From Bacillota bacterium (lineage in GTDB: Bacteria; Bacillota_I; Bacilli_A; Acholeplasmatales; Acholeplasmataceae): DNA of 7,082 nucleotides. The notes beneath the pieces are model-generated. The model saw only the letters and a list, made by a program, of their open reading frames with translations. It was not told the DNA's origin and did not search any database. The position numbers were made by a program, and so were the translations under genes. The stretch lies in assembly GCA_030830185.1 (NCBI GenBank), contig JAURNN010000053.1:1-7082 (forward strand), read 5' to 3'. Position 1 is the first letter of the stretch. Every line of letters starts with the position of its first letter. Below are positions 5,400 to 7,082 of the stretch, piece after piece.

Positions 5400-6262
5400 A
5401 CTGCAACAACGCCTTTAATAGGAGGATGTGGATCATAGCCAATAATTTCAATATCTTCAAAAGTGAAATCTTCAATGTTTTTTATGTCAGGATTTAATTT
5501 CAACTTAGGAAGTGGTCTTATTTCTCTATTTAATTGTTGTTTTAATTGGTCTACATGGTTTGAATAAATATGTGCATCACCGATGGTATGAACAAATTCA
5601 CCTACTTCTAGATTTGTAACTTGAGCAACCATTTCCAAAAGCAGTGCATATGAGGCAATATTAAAAGGAATACCTAAAAATATATCGCCGCTTCGTTGAT
5701 AAAGTTGTAAAGAAAGTTTTTGATTTGCAACATAAAATTGAATCAATGTATGACAAGGTGGTAAAGCCATATTGTTTATTTCTACTGGATTCCAAGCAGA
5801 TAAAATCATTCTTCTTGATTGAGGTTGATGCTTAATGAGATTGATCACTTGTGAAAGTTGATCAACACCATTGAAATTACGCCACTGGGCACCATATACT
5901 GGACCTAAATCACCAAATAATCTCGCGAAATTAGAGTCTATTTTGATTTTTTCAACAAATGCTTCTAATGTCTCACCATGATAAGATGGATGTTTCTTAT
6001 AATTCTCATAAGGCCATTCATTCCATATCTTTACGCCATGATCTACTAAATATTTTATGTTTGTATCACCTTTAATAAACCATAATAGCTCATATATGAT
6101 GGCTTTATAAAATACTTTTTTAGTTGTTAATAAAGGAAACCCTTCTTTAAGATCAAATCGCATTTGATATCCAAAAGTAGAAATTGTCCCTGTATTTGTA
6201 CGGTCTTCTTTTTGATGACCTACTTTAAATACATGTTCAACTAAATCGTGATACTGCTTCAT
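5396..6262 (-). CDS. thyA: Thymidylate synthase
   Basis: 288 residues. It makes dTMP from dUMP using methylene-tetrahydrofolate as carbon donor and reductant. All key residues are visible: R21 in EDRTNTGT, E58, W80, the dimer-partner pair R150-R151, nucleophile C170 in ALPPCHTLIQFYV, R190-S191-D193 in YQRSGDIFLGIPFN, N201, H231 and Y233 in GDAHIYSNH, and the C-terminal closing region ending KGVVAV. Residues up to W80 align with E. coli numbering, and from C170 on the offset is +24. The protein therefore carries an insert of about 24 residues in the small domain (roughly 85-120), shorter than the well-known Lactobacillus insert. Start and stop both overlap neighbours as ATGA. There is no clear ribosome binding site upstream (only TTGGCGACACA), so translation probably depends on coupling to the dipeptidase gene. 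Confidence 0.97.
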   Translation of the reverse strand: MKQYHDLVEHVFKVGHQKEDRTNTGTISTFGYQMRFDLKEGFPLLTTKKVFYKAIIYELLWFIKGDTNIKYLVDHGVKIWNEWPYENYKKHPSYHGETLEAFVEKIKIDSNFARLFGDLGPVYGAQWRNFNGVDQLSQVINLIKHQPQSRRMILSAWNPVEINNMALPPCHTLIQFYVANQKLSLQLYQRSGDIFLGIPFNIASYALLLEMVAQVTNLEVGEFVHTIGDAHIYSNHVDQLKQQLNREIRPLPKLKLNPDIKNIEDFTFEDIEIIGYDPHPPIKGVVAV

Positions 6263-7082
6263 TGTGTCGCCAATCTGTAAAGAGCATCTGCATAGATTGC
6301 AGTTGCGAGCATTAACTCTTCGATATCGATATATTCATCAGGTTGATGAATATAAGTGGGTGTATTAGGAAAATGTGCACCAAATGCAACAACATTGGGC
6401 ATTGATCTAGCAAACGTTCCACCACCGATGGAAAAAGGTTTATTTTTGTGATCATTTGTATAATCTTGATATACAGATGTTAATGTTTTTATTAAAGGGC
6501 TATTTGGATCATTATAAAGTAACGCTTTGTGATGATCTACTTCGATTTCTGAAGTTGATAAAGTCGTTTTAAGTTTACTGATCACATCGTCAAATCTAAT
6601 ACCATGAGGATAACGATAATTTAGGCTTATATCGTATTTCTCATGTTCAATTCTCATCACGCCAATATTATTCGTAGTTGGTCCCATTTCTTGATCCTCA
6701 TGATACACATCAAGTTTTTTTCCATATAAATCATTTAGGAAATACGTTTCATATAATTTTGTAAATGGTGATTTTTCCTCTTTAATCAAAAATGCCATTA
6801 ATAAGTCAATTGCATTCACACCCTCATGAGGTAATGAACCATGTGCACTTTTACCATGAATCGAGCATATGACATGATTATTGCTGATTTCAACTTTTCC
6901 TTTATAGTTGTTTGCTTTTAAATAGACTTCAAAAAGTTGTTGATATGGTCGATTGGATTTTAAAATCACTTTTGCAAAATCAGGTACCATGTTGTCTCTT
7001 GTACCACCATCAAAAGAAATAATATCAGTATTTTCCATCTTACCTTTAACTTGAATTCTTGAAATACCTTTTTCAGCATAAA
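6259..7082 (-). CDS. pepV: PepV-type dipeptidase (M20 metallopeptidase), C-terminal part
   Basis: The window holds 273 complete C-terminal codons plus a partial one; the frame remains open at the edge and the true start lies outside. It is a cytoplasmic zinc dipeptidase family that cleaves dipeptides released by peptide import. The visible start reads YAEKGISRIQVKGK, the usual segment after the N-terminal catalytic domain. Then come the lid domain, including IHGKSAHGSLPHEGVNAI with a conserved His, NYRYP, the GGGTFARSMPN loop, and YIHQPDEYIDIEEL, whose His is a metal ligand in PepV. The N-terminal metal ligands are not in the window, so activity cannot be judged. Compared with a family length near 470, about 190 residues are missing. 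An ATG at 7038 is internal, because the upstream residues are also homologous. It is the first visible gene of the operon, and its TGA overlaps the thyA start. Confidence 0.93.
   Translation of the reverse strand, partial: YAEKGISRIQVKGKMENTDIISFDGGTRDNMVPDFAKVILKSNRPYQQLFEVYLKANNYKGKVEISNNHVICSIHGKSAHGSLPHEGVNAIDLLMAFLIKEEKSPFTKLYETYFLNDLYGKKLDVYHEDQEMGPTTNNIGVMRIEHEKYDISLNYRYPHGIRFDDVISKLKTTLSTSEIEVDHHKALLYNDPNSPLIKTLTSVYQDYTNDHKNKPFSIGGGTFARSMPNVVAFGAHFPNTPTYIHQPDEYIDIEELMLATAIYADALYRLATQ

Noticed and set aside
7036..7038. ATG as the start of the dipeptidase gene, with AAAGG just before it
   Set aside because: The frame is open to the window edge and the upstream residues (YAEKGISRIQV) match the PepV family, so this is an internal methionine and a chance SD-like sequence.
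1..7082. Mobile elements, CRISPR arrays, tRNA/rRNA genes, phage or defence genes
   Set aside because: No transposase, regularly spaced repeats, cloverleaf-like sequences or related proteins were seen; nearly all sequence is accounted for by housekeeping genes and their signals.

Overview
The window is a densely packed, very AT-rich bacterial segment with nine protein genes, two of them cut by a window edge. Five genes end in TGA, and four of those TGA stops overlap the next start as ATGA. TGA is therefore a true stop here and tryptophan is TGG throughout. Low GC, small gaps, Gram-positive Shine-Dalgarno (SD) sequences and a TPP-riboswitch transporter suggest a Firmicutes/Tenericutes lineage with the standard code, such as Acholeplasma or a relative, and argue against TGA=Trp mycoplasmas. 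The genus is inference.

Layout. At 1-141 (minus) is the start of an ECF-transporter S component, probably for thiamine. It is preceded by a TPP riboswitch with a recognisable antiterminator/terminator switch and a promoter. The divergent promoter at 360-388 drives a plus-strand operon (412-2175): an uncharacterised 126-residue protein, a short NfeD-type membrane protein and an SPFH/stomatin-like (QmcA/paraslipin type) membrane protein. A shared terminator hairpin separates this operon from a convergent pyrimidine-nucleoside phosphorylase gene (2208-3503, minus). A 64-bp divergent gap leads to a histidine-phosphatase-family gene (3568-4134, plus). A second shared hairpin separates that gene from a minus-strand operon (7082 to 4153): PepV-type dipeptidase (5' part outside the window), thymidylate synthase, dihydrofolate reductase and PlsC-type acyltransferase, all linked by 4-base ATGA overlaps.

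How the genes fit together. ThyA makes dTMP and releases dihydrofolate, which the adjacent dihydrofolate reductase recycles. The pyrimidine phosphorylase salvages or degrades nucleosides. PlsC makes phosphatidic acid. NfeD and SPFH proteins are a known partner pair in membrane microdomains. Most of the window is ordinary housekeeping. The points most worth a second look are the uncharacterised protein coupled to NfeD/SPFH, a dihydrofolate reductase that lacks the usual folate-binding arginine, the compact riboswitch switch, and a palindrome lying on the -35 box of the riboswitch promoter. I saw no CRISPR array, insertion sequence, tRNA, rRNA or phage gene.
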